This document shows positions 5,012-5,426 of a stretch of 5,426 nucleotides of DNA, piece after piece. Every line of letters begins with the position of its first letter. The stretch's first letter is position 1. The stretch spans positions 1 through 5,426 of the forward strand of contig CAMJRV010000199.1 of NCBI GenBank assembly GCA_946408315.1, in the 5' to 3' direction. The position numbers were made by a program, and so were the translations under genes. This DNA comes from an uncultured Bacillota bacterium (GTDB lineage Bacteria; Bacillota; Clostridia; Peptostreptococcales; Anaerovoracaceae). Under the pieces are notes generated by a model that made no database searches, had not been told where the DNA came from, and saw nothing but the letters and a program-made list of their open reading frames with translations.

Positions 5012-5426
5012 TCAAACCAGACGGTACGCTTTATCCAGAATCAATCTCAGCCTGCGATCCTTTTCTTCCGCCACGGAAAGCTCATCAATCAGCTTCTGGG
5101 CCTTCAGATAATATTTCTGCGCTACCAATCTCGTATAATTCAGGCCTCCTGTTTTTTGAACCGCCTCGTTGATCTCATTTCTCGTCAAGTTCCGTCTTCC
5201 GGCCTTTTCCTTGAAATCCGTCATTCTCTTAAATGTATAGATGAGCGGCAAGGTGATCACGTTCTGTTCGTAATCCGACTGCACCGGTTTTTTTGCAGTC
5301 TCCTCTGTCTCCTCAAAGTCCATGCAGTCGTCGGTCAACTGAAATATCATACCGATATGATGCCCAAGCCTTGCATATTTCTTAACGGTCTGAGGTTCCT
5401 TTTCCGCAAGGGCCGCTCCCGTAAAG
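5012..5426 (-). CDS. dmkB: trans-polyprenyl diphosphate synthase, C-terminal part (DmkB/HepT-like), 5' end missing at right edge
   Basis: The frame is open to the right edge; 137 residues remain, roughly the last two fifths of a synthase of about 320 residues. The visible part starts FTGAALAEKEPQTVKKYARL, followed by GHHIGMIFQLTDDCMDF, the second aspartate-rich motif DDxxD (here DDCMD). Then come KKPVQSDYEQNVITLPLIY, matching the KP..D...N..TLPLIY block of heptaprenyl/solanesyl synthases, and a helical C-terminus with ALV-type spacing. An internal ATG at 5350 lies within the catalytic motif and is not a start. The enzyme would build the isoprenoid tail from isopentenyl diphosphate for the prenyltransferase encoded next. 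In Listeria the EET locus holds such a gene, dmkB; dmkB is chosen over hepT because of the neighbours. Confidence 0.9.
   Translation of the reverse strand, partial: FTGAALAEKEPQTVKKYARLGHHIGMIFQLTDDCMDFEETEETAKKPVQSDYEQNVITLPLIYTFKRMTDFKEKAGRRNLTRNEINEAVQKTGGLNYTRLVAQKYYLKAQKLIDELSVAEEKDRRLRLILDKAYRLV

Overview
The window carries seven genes, all on the minus strand and nearly all tightly packed. Together they read as a flavin-based extracellular electron transfer (EET/FLEET) locus of the type described in Listeria monocytogenes. The host is probably an anaerobic Gram-positive bacterium (Bacillota, likely Clostridia). The reasons are the lipoprotein-rich content, strong GGAGGAG/AAGGAG ribosome binding sites, a base composition near half GC, and the resemblance of the ApbE and lipoprotein sequences to clostridial families as I remember them. 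I cannot place the species.

In transcription order (right to left) the layout is as follows. (1) The C-terminal part of a trans-polyprenyl diphosphate synthase (dmkB/hepT-like), cut by the right edge. (2) A UbiA/MenA-type prenyltransferase (dmkA/menA-like). (3) eetA, a small membrane-anchored NusG-domain-II protein. (4) eetB, a Gx-transporter / Hpre_diP_synt_I membrane protein. (5) A 343-residue lipoprotein made of two ~155-residue tandem modules, each ending in a DLKSSVT motif that resembles an ApbE flavinylation site. (6) A lipoprotein ApbE FAD:protein FMN transferase (fmnB-like). (7) After a strong intrinsic terminator, a PplA-like lipoprotein with a canonical DAVSGAT flavinylation site and the start of a second FMN-binding module, cut by the left edge.

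The genes fit one pathway. The polyprenyl synthase and prenyltransferase would supply a dedicated (demethyl)menaquinone pool. EetA/EetB would sit in the membrane and help pass electrons outward. The two lipoproteins would be surface electron carriers, and the ApbE enzyme would attach FMN to them covalently. No NADH dehydrogenase (Ndh2) and no flavin transporter (RibU/ECF) is visible; they may lie outside the window or be absent.

Regulatory structure is visible at three junctions: a long, near-perfect hairpin just before apbE with no U-tract, a shorter hairpin plus T7 run before the two-module lipoprotein, and a textbook terminator after apbE. The longest gene-free stretch is the 139 bases between apbE and the left lipoprotein, which holds that terminator and a ribosome binding site. 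I see no tRNA, rRNA, CRISPR array, insertion sequence or plus-strand gene.
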